From the NCBI GenBank assembly GCA_013407085.1, contig JACCGJ010016349.1, forward strand, positions 1-64,000: a stretch of DNA of 64,000 nucleotides, in the 5' to 3' direction. Below are positions 10,201-19,939 of this stretch, one piece after another. The stretch's first letter is position 1, and every line of letters begins with the position of its first letter. Below the pieces are notes generated by a model that worked only from the letters and a program-made list of their open reading frames with translations, ran no database searches and had not been told where the DNA came from. The stretch is from Atriophallophorus winterbourni (Eukaryota > Platyhelminthes > Trematoda > Plagiorchiida > Microphallidae). The translations under genes and the position numbers were made by a program.

Positions 10201-13200
10201 TGAGATATTCACATAGGCGGAATACAGGGACTTAGCCTGATTCAATCCACTTCGAGATTTGAGCATCTTTTCATTACACCTTACCAGTTTCTCACAATCA
10301 TATTTATAAGGACGTACTCATGAAACAAATGCTCTTCGTGATAATTGCAACCAACCGGTTGTATGACTGTTAAGCATTCGGTACATGATACCATTGTAAT
10401 GCAGTGCTTGGTGATTATGATAACACATCATCAACAGGGCAACAACAAAACACACGATGTTTTCAAAGGAACAAAGCACGGGGGATGATATTCAAGAGGG
10501 TACGTTTACAGAGTGGCGATTCGCCCAGTTCTAACTTATGGATGCGAGACGTGGCCTGTGCGGGTGGAGGATATGCGGAAACTAGAGTTTTTCGACCACC
10601 GGTGTATCCGACGCATCCTCAATGTCCGATGGGATGAGCGAGTATCGAATGACGAGGTTCGCCACCGTTGTTTTGATATCCCTCGCACGAGTTCGATATT
10701 GCGACAACACCGACTGAGATGGTTTGGCCACATCCTGAGAAGCTCGGACGCTGAACTAATCAGGGTGACACTATCGCCAAATGGCGATAGTGCGTAGAAT
10801 GGCGTTGTCGTCGCGGAGGACAAGTGAAGACTTGGCTCGCTACCGTGAGATCGGACGTAGAGCTGCTTGGTCTACGATCGGTTTACGGATGGCGCACGTG
10901 GGACTGGACTTGGCTGAAAATCTGCGCGGATCTCGCTTCTAACCGCCGAGCGTGGGTGCCTGCAATCCGTGACATCAACGAAGTCGACTCATCCTCCAAG
11001 AGAAGATAGTCGCACAAAAGTAAAGTAAGTAAGGACACGTCAACCTACAAGTCAGGATGGAGCATGGCACATTAGCGAAAACGTTGCACAACGAATAACG
11101 TACGCCCGTGAGCCATTTAACTTGACGCGCACCGACCGAGCCGGGGACGATGGCACGCAACGGGTATCCGTGGTCACGTGGTAGCGGTTCCCCATTCATC
11201 TCGTACGCGATAAGCACGTCCATCGCGGGATCCAAAGCCCACTCGATTGGCAACGATGCCCCGAATACATCGCCCAACACATCTATGTCACTACCTGTCA
11301 AAGGATTTGTGAATGGAAAGTCGGTCAACTCCGTCGGTTTACTTTCGTTTAGAGTTTGAGCTTGTTCTGGAGCACTATTGTTGGTTAGGCTAATCATTCA
11401 AAACAGTGGTCATACGGCGTGAAGTTAGTCGTCGTAATCTATTGTTTTGAGGTTCATGGGGTTCGAAAGTCTAATGTCCATTACCACGGTCCTGTTTGTG
11501 TGAAGTAAATGACTATAAGGGTGCAGTTTTATAAAAAGTGCTAGTAAGAGTTCGAACCGTTCTGGGGAAAGACGATATAGTCCATCAGGGAGAGGACAAA
11601 CTATTCACATTTATGAAGTCGATGTTCTGATACAGATAGAATCGCATGATATGAAATCACAAGCCTGATCCAGGCAATGTGCCGCACAGTCAGAGACTGC
11701 ACGAGGGCTAAGATACTGTTAGGTTGCCCAGGCATAGACAGATATGAAGGGGGAAATAGAAATGGTAGTGAGACTCCAGCGTGTTTCAGCATGCAGCTCA
11801 CTACCGTTGGCCAATCAATTTAGCGCGTTGTTAGCCGCACAGCACAGAAATGCTGCACGATTGCACATCCGTGCAAGGAGATAAAATCGTACTCAAGTAC
11901 AGTAGCGGGGATATTTGTCTATTAGGTAAGGAAGTGAAACGTGTCAGGAAGCTGCCATGCTGCTAAAGTTTGGGCCGCGAAAAGGCTATCCACAAAATGA
12001 TCATTCATTCATTCAACGAGTACTCGACGAATACTTCTACTAAAAATCTATGAGTTCGGCAAACATCGACATTATACGATTCAAAACTTCCCATTCAGTC
12101 GTAAACTTAATTGTTCATGGTAAAATTCGACATACGTTTGATTAATCTTCAGCGTTTCCCATTGAAGCGCGGAGGAATGGTCGTTATGATGCATGATAGT
12201 GAAAGCCGCAAGGAAGCTGTCATGCTGATATCGCTCTACTTGCTTGCTTGAATCTATCTTTGATTCGAGGTGTAAACACCTCCTATAGATTCAGTAGCTT
12301 CTTAGGTCGCAACCTTCCCAAGACTTTTACGAGTTTTAACATATTATGTTGTATGGCAGTTAACCACTAGGTGTAATACTGTGCACATGATTATGATGAT
12401 TATGAGTAACATATGCTAACAGTATGATATTGCAAAGATTTATAGAGTGCGCAGATAATTTGAATAGCGGAGCGAAAACATCATTGAAAGCTTTCGATAG
12501 ATCGGGTCTTCAAGGCCAACAGATAAAAACTACACTCACTCGACGACACAAATGCGGGCGCATGGCTTCAGCGATGTAGCTGGTGTGATATTACCGACTT
12601 GACAAGCACTACAATGCCGCACTTATTTTTATGATCATTGCCGGTAAGTGATTAGCATGTGAATTTAGTGAGGAACTGAACTGAAACGATCTAGGTGCAG
12701 GGTGTGTGTGAGAGCAATAACAAGGCATCGTGTTCTACATGTTTCCTAAAGTTAAATAATACGGATCTGAGTCAGCTATTCTTCGATTCGTAAGCATGCA
12801 CATCACTGCTATGACACCCCAATCTCGATTTAGAAAATAACTTCAAGTCCAATTTCCATTAGAGGGGCCTGAAACGGGAGAATCAGAGTTAAACGCACAT
12901 CCCACAGAACGCACCTCGTTTACCTCGAAGCAACGAACTCTCGCTTCGAATGCGCGTTCGTTTACCACTGAACACATTAAATCGGGTACCACAAAATACA
13001 AAATGACCTAAGCTCCACTGTCGCAAGGCATGCGGAAGCTGATCTTACTGTGCCTATCTGATGAGCACGAACTCGGTCGTGGTGTGTGTGTGATGGACAT
13101 GCATGCAAATAAGGATTGTTGAAACCTAAGCTATTATTTCATCGGACAAGAAGAATTAAATCCGAATTTCAAAGTAATGTTAATACACCACATGCTGTGA

Positions 13201-16200
13201 AACATAGACGACATTTACTGTCAAATCCCGACAAAACGATGATTAGAAACGAAGGAGGAAGGGTAGGGACATACCAACTCACAGGTGTCTTCAAGGATAC
13301 AGCTTAAACAAACAGCGTTGAGACGTCTGCGCATAAGACACATTCCTCAATGAGTATAGAAAGCAAACAATCATCATCATCATTGGCAGCATTACACCGG
13401 TAACAAGTGCATAACTAGCATAGAACCATGATATAATACAAAAATTCTAAAAGATATGGGGAAAGATGGTACCTAAAATGCTAGTGAACCAATAAAAGAT
13501 TGGACACAGACGCACTGGGATGAGGTGCCTACACCTCGAATCAAACATGCATCCAAGCAAGCGTTGTGAACGAGTAGAGGGACATCAGTATGGCATCTTC
13601 GTTGCGGCTTTCACTATTACGCATTATAACAAGCTTTCGTCGCGACATCACTTGACAGCAGACATGATTCATCAAACACTCCAAGAAGATGTCTACAACA
13701 AGACTGCCTCTGAACACGATTTTGGGCCATATCGCTAAGCGTAAAAAGCCACTGTGAATTTTCATCTTTTGGACCCAAAACCGGGAGACAGATCGCACCA
13801 ACCGCAGCGAGTTTAACAGTCAAAGTCTTCATCGGCTTGAGACAAGTCAGAGTCTTGCCACTTTACTTTTACTTTTGTGCGATTATCTCCCCCTGGAGGA
13901 TGAGTCGGCTTCAATGAAGATTCTTGGGAATTTGGGTACAAAGCGGCGTCCCCAGCATTACTGGGCGTTTGTTCGAGTCAGCTTCTCTAGCCATTGCACA
14001 ACCAAGTGCGACCTGCAAGGCAGCAGGAAGTTGCCAGAAACAGGTGGTGTGCACCATCTAACCGTCTACCATACTCTGTTCCAGATTTTTCCTCAGGGTT
14101 CACTCCCGAAGTCTTTACCGCAATCGGGTATCCCGCAAGGCAGCGGAGGTTTAAAATCAGGATTTTCCTTCCCCTAGATGAAATGCCCTCCCAGGCTAAC
14201 GAGTTCCATCTGCCCTTACAACGACGCCATTCCGAGTTATGAGTGGTAAAAACGCGTTACGAAGACGATGATTTCCCTTTCGCAAAGCGTGGCCTAACCA
14301 GCGAAGTCCATGCACGTTAAATTTTTTCGACATCTACGTCATTACCAAGGATTCGATTACGGATAGTTGCGTTACGTATCCGATGGTGCCAAGTAACTTC
14401 AGTGATGGTGCAGAGACAGTGATTGTCGTAGACCTGTAGACGTCTTACTTGTTTTCTCAGGGTCCAGTTATCACATCCGTAGAGTAAAACCGCGCCTTAT
14501 AGACCCTACATTTGAGCGAGAAAGAGAGTGAAATTAGCCATTGAACAAAAGCGTAAACGAAAACAGGTGAAAATCATGCCGGTAAAGCAACTGGATAACT
14601 AATTTTATGCTAGAACAGTGTTTACAAATCGTAGACATGGTCAGTATTCGCAGGCGCCAACAAGAGATTAAGAAAGCCCAGAAACAAAATGCAAATCGAT
14701 AAGTGTTGAACACCAAGACACACAAGTGTGTTTACCCATGTGATTTGAATTTTTTGGTTCGGATGCACTACAATCCAACTGGAGGACAAAACCAGGTCTC
14801 CACGCGTTATTGACAATGATTCTGGTTTATAGGCTACTTGACACCCTGCAGAGAATAAGAATGCACACAATACGTCAAGCGTATCACCGTGAAGCACAGC
14901 ATGATGACACCAAATTCATTTTCGGGTACCTAGTGCAACAAGCTGATGGTTTTCCGATTCCATTAAACAAATGAGTATTATTAGTAATCGTACTCAGCTC
15001 AATCTCGTTGTAACACTCGTAGATGATAGATAGACCATCACAATGTCAAGTATCGGATAAGCAAGGATTCAGCGAGTATGGTATGGTATGAAAGCACAAG
15101 CCTGATGCAGGCAAAGTGCCGTACAGTCTGAGACTGCACGTGGGCTAAGATACTGTCAGGTTGACCGGGCCTAGACAGATATGAGAGGGGGAAATAGAAA
15201 TGGTAGTGAGACTCCAGCGTGTTTCAGCATGCAGCTCACTACCGATGGCCAATCAATTTAGCACGGTGTTAGCCGCACAGCACAGAAATGCTGGCTTCAG
15301 ACAAACTTCACAGCACCGATAGGTAAACGAATCCCGACATTTCGACAAAGCTTACCTACAAATTGAACATGACGGATGCCGGCTTGCTTGGCGATTTCCA
15401 TTACTTTGGCGTGTTAGCCGCACAGCACAGAAATGCTGGCTTCAGGGATAGGTAAACGAATCCCGACATTTCGACAAAGCTTACCTACAAATTGAACATG
15501 ACGGATGCCGGCTTGCTTGGCGATTTCCATTACTTTGGCGTAGTTCGGGATCTCATCTTCTGGGCACAAATAATGCGCGACCAAGTCGACTAAACGCACT
15601 CCGGTCCATTTGGCCGTGGAGATTGCCGCGTGATTCCATCCGAGACCACGGATAACCGGTTTCGAGCCTCGCTCGGTCGCCTGTTCTCGGTCTTCTTTCG
15701 CCATGTCCGAGCGGCGATTCCCAGCACACACAATGGTACTAACGATAGATTTGGCAGGGAACCGCGTTTTCAGCTGATTCACATCCAGACTGACATGAAT
15801 CTCCCGAGAGTCGCAGAGTTTTGGTGTGGTGATTGTGAGCCGATGTGAGCTACAGTTGAAGATTACTGTAATTGTTCAAATCTAATCACATAAAAAGTAA
15901 AAGAACATTTAATTTGAAACTATTTATCGAAAACCCGGAAGAGTTATAGGAAAATTGGAAATGCAAGTTTGCAACGAAACTTGAGCGCAGTCCGATAGAA
16001 CAGTTTATGGGTACTGTTTCGCTTCTGATACAGATTGATGTGAATTAGGGAAATCGACCACTGATTCTAATCCTGCCTACGCGGCCTGACAACCCGTAAG
16101 CGTATAATAGGCTGTTTAGCAGTAAGGCCGAAACAGAGGCGTTGCATTGAATGCTACACTAACACCGCTAGTCTGACGAAGATTCGCAGCCAGAGGCGAA

Positions 16201-19200
16201 ACGTTATCACAAAACTGCTCCAACCAATGGCAATTAAATCTTTGTGTATTATAAATACACCATGGGTCGAAATATATTCCAATCAATTGCTTGTCACTTT
16301 ATTATTGCTAAAGTATAATTTGCAACGCACGTATAGATACACACACAATCAAGTGTGGCTGTGCATATGATTAAACGAATTTGAAGAAGAGGTTTCAAAG
16401 CGAAATAGCAATCGTTTTTGTTCACTTTAATATTTCACATTGACGTTACCGTATTCCGTCTTATATTAAATAAACATTGCAGTGTGTGTACTATGCAACT
16501 TTATCTTGGTGGTGTCTCTATCCTTATTCTTATTGAATGTATGCTTCATGTAAGGTGGAGACACACGATGCCAGCATTTCTGTGTTTACCCATATACAGA
16601 TTTCGTAGCGCTCAAGCCCCACACTACCACATCTGTTTAACATTTCATTGCCATGGCTACGAGTTTACTACTATCCTGATGACGATGACTGTCCTGGGCT
16701 AGTTAACACACATTGCTTGGGAAAAATGGCTCGCATTTTGACCACGCGTTCTGTGAATGTTATCTCTTAGCTTGCCTATGTCCATGTGTATTTCTCTCAT
16801 CCTGAGCAACCTGACAGTATTTCAGCCAGCGTAGACAGTCTATGGCCATGCGGATGAACTTTGCTGGACTCCATACAAATGGAGTAATGGCAGTGAGACT
16901 CCAACGTGTTTCAGCATGCAGCTCACTAGTGGTGGCCAATCAATTTAGCACGATTTTAGCCGCATAGCACAGAAATACTGCGCGATTGCACATCCGAACA
17001 ACACAATACAAATTTATGATATTTTATTTAGAACTAACCTAGCATCAATATCCGGCACAGGAAGATGATTCCGAACGAAGAACAATTCAGTTGGAGTTAT
17101 TGGGTGATCAGGAATGAGAGCAGGTGGAGTTTCGGCATTACACGGCTGTTTAGAGATGCGGACTAAGGCGGGATGACGTGACGGCTCATCAGCATATGGC
17201 CCAGAATGTACATCTAATTCACTGTCGTGATCCTTTGGATACGAAATTTAGAAAAACGACAACGTGAAGACAAAAATGAATAATGTCCGATCTGGAAAGT
17301 GGAGCTTAAACAAAAACATATAGGAAGAAAATGGCGGAGATCGAAATAGGAAATAGACGAGACTCGTTATGAGGCATCAGCACCAGCTACAATTTGGTTT
17401 CCAAATTAAGTTTTACGCTTTTTATGGTAATGTAAAAACTGGAGTCGGACAACTCATAATCACAAACCTCGGGAGCGTGCTACACGAAAGGTAAGCGCGT
17501 TTTATAATTTCGGTTACATCCATAGCATAGATGAAACAAAACTGCTTGGTTACCCGGAATTATGTCGAAAGGTATTGCGATAACTGAACATCAATGATGA
17601 GCAATAAAATTACGGAGGATAGTAAATGCGGTTCCTACTGTTTCGGCAGAACACCCATAAAAAGTGTTGAATGTTTCTCAAAGCTAAGTAGATGGTAGAC
17701 AGACATTCAGGCATTTCCCAAACTCATGCACCTATTTGAAATATGATGCCAGAAGAAAAATATGAAGGTACACAAGGTTGATGTCAGACGAACTGACGCA
17801 GAATCACACTGACAAAGGCGGAGATAGTGTCAGGTGTCCCAGGGCATAAAGAGATGTACTAAAAAGAAGATAACGACAGTGCGACTGAAGCGGATTCTCG
17901 CATACGGTCAATTATCGTTGAAAATCAATTGTCTTAAATAGTACCAAGTGTACTATCAGGATATCCACCTCAATAATAAAGTTAATGCGGTTCTAATTAT
18001 GCCTAGACTAAGGGAAAACATCTAAGAATATTCATATATGAAGACTGCAGGTTGCGTCCCGAACTGTGTCTGAAGGTGAATACAAAAATTTCAATCTCAA
18101 TTAAAACGGATAACATAAATTTCTGAAGAGTTACCATACGATAGCATCATATAAAGAGACAGTAAATTGATTGGCGGAAATTTGTTTTCTATCTAGCTTG
18201 AAATTCGACTATTAAGACACTCAAAAATACATCATACACTAAACCTAGAACCTGATGTTCCACGAATTAAGTAAGGCAAGAAATGGCGCTTGAACAAGTA
18301 TTGGTAAACAGAATGCGCACTGAAGATCGAAAAAGCATCGGTCATGGAAAACATGTGGAAGCTTTTCTAACTAATAAATGTTTGCAGAATTTCACGACAT
18401 TTTTGAAGGGTTCGGGTAGACGAAAAGGTACCCACGTCCTGGGGGTGATTAATTATACCCATGCAAAGATTATGCCAGTGATATCTAAGATACTGGTTGC
18501 TATGCTTTTTCGCACTGTTCGGAAAGACAGTCCCGATGGCACCAAATTTAGCGGTGTTACAGGACATCAATGCCACCTACGAATTCCTTGAAAGGTCCGC
18601 TGTATGAAGCTGCTTACTTTGCAATGGAATAAGATCGAAGTACACAACTATTTAAAAGTACTTATAGACTTATCTGATAGGGAAGGTAAGTGCATACGGT
18701 ATTCCGGAAAGAAACTAAGTATTCATCCAACGGATCTGGAACTTATGGCAATGGAGGCATCTTAGTATGGGCTCTATTTTTCTAGGATAAGGTGCTTCTT
18801 CAGGACTGGTCAGAAGAAACATCATACTTCATTATAAACAATCTCGTTATCAATCATTTTAACAGTTCAAATATATAAAAAGTTTTATGGTAGCTGGTGG
18901 TGGGATAGAGAAAAAATCTGTCAGATTTAAACACCCACGTTCAAATTCTGTAAGGCGAAACAACTGTACGGGAGATACTGCTAGCCAATTCGATCACATG
19001 GTTACAGACTGGAGGATTTTGAAAATTGTTTTTTGCAACGGATTGTTAATGTTTGGTGGCGCAATCACGTCCGAGATCAGTCGACTCTTAGAAACCAACG
19101 CCGTAGACATACAGAATGCCATTAATCGATGTCGTCCTGTGCATCAACACTGAACGGTTACCATGCGAAGTGCTAAATGTATAAGCTGATATGAACAAGA

Positions 19201-19935
19201 AGAAAATGGATGGTGGTCAACCTATAACATTGAAGGGTGGCATGAAACTGCATACTACTTGTCTAGCTAAGGTTGGACAGTTGCTATTGCATCGATGGGG
19301 TGTCAAAGAGTTCAGAGCAAGACACACTGGTAATGATGATAATGAACTAAAATCAATCGGTTATAGGGGATCCCAACAAAACACTCACGTCCGGGTGAAG
19401 GTCACCGATATAGTAATGATCCAGAATTTTTAACACATGATCCTCAAAATGAAAGGCGTACAGCATCCAGAAAGGTTGAACATCAGATCCAGCAGCAAGC
19501 AATATTTTATCCCCACCAGGATGATGTTCGACAAATTCTGTAACATCGTATACTTTATTCTTATAAGAGACCCACACTCCGCCTTCTTCTACCGAGTTAT
19601 GGCTGGAAACTTGCTCCCGAGTGAATATTTTAGGTTCCTCATTAGTATCTTGTTCGTTGTCAGAGGTGGGCTTTGATTTCCAAAAGCTGAATGCGACTGA
19701 GCCTGCAGTAACAGCTAATCCAGGTAACAACTTCTGTTGTGGAAATTAAAGGACAAAAATACTGACTTGTGCCTCAATATTTTTCCACCTTGTTGCACGA
19801 GATTTACCACGGAAGGAAGTGAAATGTGCATTGGCTATCTGAAGTGAACGGAAAAATTAAAATTATGTAACCTACAAGTCGCAAAATGCTTTCTGCTCGA
19901 TGTGAAGAGCTGCAGCTTTTGAATAATCGAAACAT
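7092..19935 (-). CDS. SUOX: Sulfite oxidase gene, six exons found, 3' end missing
   Basis: Sulfite oxidase is the molybdenum and heme enzyme of the mitochondrial intermembrane space that oxidises sulfite to sulfate and passes electrons to cytochrome c. Exons read on the minus strand: 19935-19876, 19733-19389, 17232-17039, 15849-15485, 11366-11104 and 7285-7092. Intron phases agree at every junction (0, 0, 2, 1, 0) and the joined frame has about 473 codons with no stop. The order is presequence, cytochrome b5 domain, molybdopterin domain, and start of the dimerisation domain. Vertebrate enzymes are about 545 residues, so roughly 110 C-terminal residues are absent; they were not found between 1 and 7,091 and probably lie outside the window. 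Introns of 142, 2156, 1189, 4118 and 3818 bp hold many transposon fragments. The family call is very secure; exact splice positions are inferred from GT/AG sites and phase. Confidence 0.93.
7290..7526 (+). CDS. Candidate plus-strand coding exon, function unknown
   Basis: After an AG at 7288-7289 the plus strand reads 78 codons open to a TGA at 7524-7526. The peptide is rich in Lys, Trp and aromatic residues ([20 protein letters not shown], then [20 protein letters not shown]), which looks more like a real protein than random AT-rich sequence. It starts five bases from sulfite oxidase exon 6 on the other strand, so the two would be head to head. I do not recognise a family. It could be the terminal exon of an overlapping gene, a retroposed fragment, or chance. 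No upstream plus-strand exon was identified. Confidence 0.35.
   Translation, partial: RKRLRRQVLEGVIRTLQTKSILKYEGDNRWKFKLSWKPVRTWEEKLNKIPWLEDFSYRINANYKPMFYLFSRESKMRK
7955..8890 (-). mobile_element. LINE-A 3' fragment (pol C-terminus and 3' UTR)
   Basis: The minus-strand frame 8670-8233 reads [19 protein letters not shown], then [40 protein letters not shown] and [20 protein letters not shown]. This is the C-terminal region of RTE-type LINE polymerases after the RT domain. The 3' UTR continues to about 7955 (GGCCTCCTTCAGTCGATAAC on the plus strand). The copy is 5'-truncated, as usual for LINEs, and lies in the intron after sulfite oxidase exon 5. Confidence 0.85.
8890..10480. other. Intronic DNA with no recognised gene
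   Basis: Within sulfite oxidase intron 5. Several open frames of 60-97 codons exist on both strands (for example 9711-10004 and 10021-10266, minus) but none shows a domain, a repeat match or consistent splice signals. Confidence 0.5.
10490..11035 (+). mobile_element. RTE-like LINE 3' end (family B)
   Basis: The plus frame 10513-10797 reads [20 protein letters not shown], then [20 protein letters not shown] and [14 protein letters not shown], the C-terminal block of RTE-type (SR2-like) polymerases. A frameshift near 10,790 shifts the remainder ([13 protein letters not shown] ... [21 protein letters not shown]) into the next frame. The element ends TCGCACAAAAGTAAAGTAAG with a short (TAAG)n-type tail. 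It sits less than 100 bp from sulfite oxidase exon 5, in the opposite orientation. Confidence 0.85.
11104..11366 (-). CDS. SUOX: SUOX exon 5, end of molybdopterin domain
   Basis: The exon includes [21 protein letters not shown], the block [20 protein letters not shown] and [15 protein letters not shown], all near-identical to animal sulfite oxidases. The acidic segment before LTGSD ([16 protein letters not shown]) is longer than in vertebrate proteins. The acceptor chosen is CCAG|AA because it alone keeps phase 1 from exon 4; an alternative AG about ten bases upstream breaks the frame. Donor GGC|GTACGT, phase 0. Confidence 0.93.
11640..11880 (-). mobile_element. Foldback/MITE-like repeat, copy 1
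   Basis: A copy of a family of about 285 bp with inverted ends of about 70 bp (best seen at 20947-21232). This copy has one arm (CACAAGCCTGATCCAGGCAA, then ACTGCACGAGGGCTAAGATA) and the interior (GGTAGTGAGACTCCAGCGTG, CAGCATGCAGCTCACTACC). It ends at CACGATTGCACATCCGTG, so the other arm is missing. No coding capacity. It lies about 270 bp upstream of sulfite oxidase exon 5. Confidence 0.75.
12170..12400 (+). mobile_element. RTE-like LINE 3' UTR fragment (family C)
   Basis: Matches the 3' UTR of the family C copies at 13.4-13.7 kb (minus) and 22.3-22.6 kb (plus): AGTGAAAGCCGCAAGGAAGC, TGATTCGAGGTGTAAACACC and CTTCTTAGGTCGCAACCTTC. There is no coding part. Confidence 0.65.
12400..13430. other. 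Intronic DNA, no feature recognised
   Basis: Part of sulfite oxidase intron 4. No repeat of the other families and no convincing frame was seen; the small plus frame 13116-13307 has no recognisable motif. Confidence 0.45.
13430..14530 (-). mobile_element. RTE-like LINE 3' end (family C), split by an insert
   Basis: Read on the minus strand from 14,530: [39 protein letters not shown] and SEWRRRKG form an RTE polymerase C-terminus over several frames. After an insert (13858-14213) the same protein resumes as [20 protein letters not shown], then [11 protein letters not shown] and the 3' UTR to about 13,430. The related copy at 22.1 kb has SEWRRCKG directly followed by [21 protein letters not shown], which shows where the insert begins and ends. 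Confidence 0.8.
13858..14213 (-). mobile_element. SINE-like insert with an RTE-derived 3' tail
   Basis: About 355 bp interrupting the family C LINE. On the minus strand it ends CGACTCATCCTCCAGGGGGA then ATAATCGCACAAAAGTAAAA. That is nearly the 3' end of the family B LINE at 10,985-11,030 (GACTCATCCTCCAAGAGAAG, GTCGCACAAAAGTAAAGTAA). A short element ending in the tail of a LINE is the usual signature of a SINE mobilised by that LINE. Only a possible short duplication (TGCC) flanks it. No RNA polymerase III promoter boxes were clear. Confidence 0.55.
14530..15070. other. Intronic DNA, no feature recognised
   Basis: Part of sulfite oxidase intron 4 between the split LINE and a foldback repeat. 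The minus frames at 14534-14897 have no recognised motif. Confidence 0.4.
15070..15300 (-). mobile_element. Foldback/MITE-like repeat, copy 2
   Basis: Contains the arm (AAAGCACAAGCCTGATGCAG, GCACGTGGGCTAAGATACTG), the spacer GGGCCTAGACAGATATGAGA and the interior stem GGTAGTGAG...CTCACTACC. It ends within GTTAGCCGCACAGCACAGAA. It lies about 185 bp past the donor of sulfite oxidase exon 4, and its last 33 bases belong to the tandem duplication there. Confidence 0.8.
15268..15541. repeat. Tandem duplication of repeat end plus SUOX exon 4 end
   Basis: Copy 1 (15268-15412) and copy 2 (15413-15541) both read GTTAGCCGCACAGCACAGAA ... GATAGGTAAACGAATCCCGA ... CTTACCTACAAATTGAACAT ... TTACTTTGGCGT. 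Copy 1 has about 16 extra bases (ACAAACTTCACAGCACC region). The unit joins the end of the foldback repeat to the last 57 bases of sulfite oxidase exon 4 with its donor, so a second, acceptor-less exon end lies at 15356-15412 in the intron. Near identity indicates a recent event. Confidence 0.9.
15485..15849 (-). CDS. SUOX: SUOX exon 4, catalytic cysteine exon
   Basis: This exon opens with [19 protein letters not shown] and continues [18 protein letters not shown], then CAGNRRSDM, whose Cys is the molybdenum ligand in this family. [19 protein letters not shown] follows, the substrate-pocket segment common to sulfite oxidases and plant nitrate reductases. Acceptor CTGTAG|CTC, donor GTAG|GTAAGC, phase 1. 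The last 57 bases and the donor site are duplicated at 15356-15412 (see the duplication feature). Apart from that duplication the reading frame is clean. Confidence 0.95.
16020..16265 (+). mobile_element. Solo terminal repeat of a Penelope-like element
   Basis: CTAACACCGCTAGTCTGACG then AGAGGCGAAACGTTATC reproduces the end region of the Penelope-like element at 34.8 kb (CTGACGA ... GCGAAACGTTACC), in the opposite orientation. Flanks (CCTGCCTACGCGGCCTGACA upstream, TTGTGTATTATAAATACACC downstream) are unlike that copy, so it is a different subfamily. No RT sequence accompanies it. Confidence 0.55.
16165..16212 (+). ncRNA. Hammerhead ribozyme-like motif, probably decayed
   Basis: Both conserved cores are present in order: CTGACGA at 16173-16179 and GAAAC at 16198-16202, followed by GTT. 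Stem II (GATTCG...AGAGGC) pairs poorly, with at least one mismatch and wobble pairs, and stem I outside the core pairs weakly. It belongs to the same class as the well-formed motif at 34,863 but is probably inactive. Confidence 0.5.
16265..16795. other. Intronic DNA, no feature recognised
   Basis: Sulfite oxidase intron 3. One open plus frame (16418-16702) lacks any recognisable domain. Confidence 0.4.
16795..17005 (-). mobile_element. Foldback/MITE-like repeat, copy 3, degraded
   Basis: Begins with a damaged arm (CTGAGCAACCTGACAGTATT, TCAGCCAGCGTAGACAGTC) and then has the interior GGCAGTGAGACTCCAACGTG, CAGCATGCAGCTCACTAGTG, GGCCAATCAATTTAGCACG and CGCGATTGCACATCCG. It ends about 35 bp from the donor of sulfite oxidase exon 3, inside the intron. 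Confidence 0.7.
17039..17232 (-). CDS. SUOX: SUOX exon 3, start of molybdopterin domain
   Basis: Sixty-four codons plus two bases. The exon contains [15 protein letters not shown], then [18 protein letters not shown] and [14 protein letters not shown]. The first matches the linker after the heme domain and the last is the highly conserved RNHLPVP segment that lines the molybdenum site; its Arg is a substrate-site residue in known sulfite oxidases. Acceptor CCAAAG|GAT, donor GCTAG|GTTAGT, phase 2. No uninterrupted ATG-started frame covers it, so it is easy to miss. A foldback/MITE-like repeat lies only about 35 bp past the donor. Confidence 0.93.
17240..19385. other. SUOX intron 2, no gene recognised
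   Basis: Mostly AT-rich. Open plus frames at 18283-18591, 18887-19153 and 19191-19433 have no motif, repeat identity or partner exons. The last is the antisense of the sulfite oxidase exon 2 boundary region. Confidence 0.5.
19389..19733 (-). CDS. SUOX: SUOX exon 2, cytochrome b5 heme domain
   Basis: This exon starts [11 protein letters not shown], a short hydrophobic stretch before the heme domain, as in animal sulfite oxidases. Next come [31 protein letters not shown] and [14 protein letters not shown]. The His of HPGG and the His of the YAFHFEDH segment sit where the two axial heme ligands lie in this family. The domain ends at LHPD with a consensus donor GAC|GTGAGT, phase 0. Heme b here takes electrons from the molybdenum centre and hands them to cytochrome c. 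In other cytochrome b5 proteins the helix after HPGG differs, and the PFW-LYA motif points to sulfite oxidase. Confidence 0.93.
19876..19935 (-). CDS. SUOX: SUOX exon 1, mitochondrial presequence
   Basis: Twenty codons beginning [16 protein letters not shown], rich in Arg, Ser and hydrophobic residues and free of acidic residues before position 15. This is typical of a mitochondrial targeting peptide, as expected for an intermembrane-space enzyme. The ATG at 19935-19933 is preceded in frame by a TAA four codons upstream, which supports it as the start. The exon ends CTT|GTAGGT in phase 0 and joins exon 2 (acceptor CAG at 19736-19734) in frame. Two further ATG or AG options lie inside the 142-bp intron, but they do not restore the frame to exon 2. 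Upstream of 19,935 I see no obvious promoter. Confidence 0.7.
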
Positions 19936-19939
19936 AGGA

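Noticed and set aside
11540..11570. GGTTCGAACT on the minus strand, like a tRNA B box
   Set aside because: No A box, acceptor stem or cloverleaf could be drawn around it.
11601..11801. Minus frame of 66 codons
   Set aside because: It lies almost wholly inside a foldback/MITE-like repeat whose copies do not keep the frame.
18283..18591. Plus frame of 102 codons inside SUOX intron 2
   Set aside because: No motif, no partner exon and an open frame on the other strand as well; treated as chance.
19741..19870. An extra small SUOX exon between exons 1 and 2, or an ATG at about 19,832
   Set aside because: None of the AG/GT combinations keeps the frame into exon 2 from the presequence, whereas direct joining of exon 1 to exon 2 does.
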